Made by a program: the position numbers and the translations under genes. The notes under the pieces are model-generated. The model did no database searches. It worked only from the letters and a program-made list of their open reading frames with translations, and had not been told where the DNA came from. From CAYMFD01 sp964389475 (lineage in GTDB: Bacteria; Bacteroidota; Bacteroidia; Chitinophagales; Saprospiraceae): a DNA stretch of 40,295 bases. The stretch spans positions 1 to 40,295 of the forward strand of contig CAYMFD010000023.1 of the NCBI GenBank assembly GCA_964389475.1, in the 5' to 3' direction. Shown here one piece after another: positions 40,235 to 40,295 of this stretch (within the stretch, counting starts at the first letter, position 1; each line of letters begins with the position of its first letter).

Positions 40235-40295
40235 GTATACAGGAGAATGTCTATTTTCGATTGTCAAATGATGAATGGTAATGCATGCCTCGGGC

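Larger units (their letters stand above)
39536..40295. other. Gene-free repeat mosaic
   Basis: 760 bases without a supportable gene. It contains a nine-unit heptamer array, a 21-base exact duplicate (39691-39711 and 39886-39906), two copies of the 28-nt repeat, two copies of a 77-bp hairpin element, and an inverted pair of AAGGTGATTGAG...TCGAAAT sequences (minus strand near 39945-39976, plus strand near 40159-40194). No transposase or tRNA is seen. Confidence 0.8.

Overview
This is a window from a Bacteroidota chromosome. The evidence is promoter-like TAnnTTTG boxes in front of several genes, a UpxY-type NusG paralogue heading a polysaccharide operon, a BatA aerotolerance-type protein, an outer-membrane patatin/beta-barrel protein of the PlpD type and few Shine-Dalgarno signals. 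A Saprospiria-like lineage is my guess, not something the sequence proves. Three runs of exactly 100 N (3873-3972, 5295-5394, 18382-18481) are scaffold gaps of unknown true size.

Region 1 (1-23792, all minus strand) is one long exopolysaccharide/capsule operon transcribed right to left. It opens with a winged-helix/nucleotidyltransferase regulator whose start sits beside a perfect inverted repeat overlapping a TATATTTG box, followed by the UpxY antiterminator. Then come sugar-nucleotide genes. Ugd makes UDP-GlcA. TviB/WbpO makes UDP-GlcNAcA, which can go to UDP-GalNAcA through the WbpP/TviC epimerase, or through WlbA, WbpE, WlbB and WbpI to UDP-2,3-diacetamido-mannuronic acid. RmlB makes dTDP-4-keto-6-deoxyglucose. 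Assembly and tailoring genes follow: two GT4 glycosyltransferases, a methyltransferase, a PIG-L deacetylase overlapping a sulfotransferase, a Wzx flippase, a PAPS-forming cysC-cysD-cysN set, and a Wza-type export protein with about eight SLBB repeats that runs off the left edge. The predicted product is an acidic, sulfated polysaccharide. No Wzy, Wzc or initiating transferase is in view, so the cluster continues to the left or into the gaps.

Three unusual genes sit inside this operon: a single-ORF fusion of a MntA-type nucleotidyltransferase with a HepT-type HEPN RNase, both with intact motifs (16602-17315); a GxxExxY nuclease-fold gene between inverted 28-nt repeats (18586-19038); and a four-helix-bundle S23-type gene (7195-7551).

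Region 2 (23869-39509) is mostly housekeeping: a two-domain aspartic protease with a PDZ domain, DUF2256, a two-gene bat module, tRNA-Leu(CAA) with its own promoter and terminator, hscB, rseP, rsmE, accA, a PhnP-like metallohydrolase, a beta-barrel protein, a lipoprotein, nudK, a membrane-anchored MutS-like ATPase, a PlpD-like patatin and thymidine kinase.

Region 3 (39536-40295) has no gene. It is a mosaic of repeats: a heptamer array, two copies of a 28-nt repeat also found around the GxxExxY gene, and two copies of a roughly 77-bp element whose hairpin is kept by a compensatory base change. Short arrays of seven-base units occur at four places in the window, two of them beside assembly gaps.
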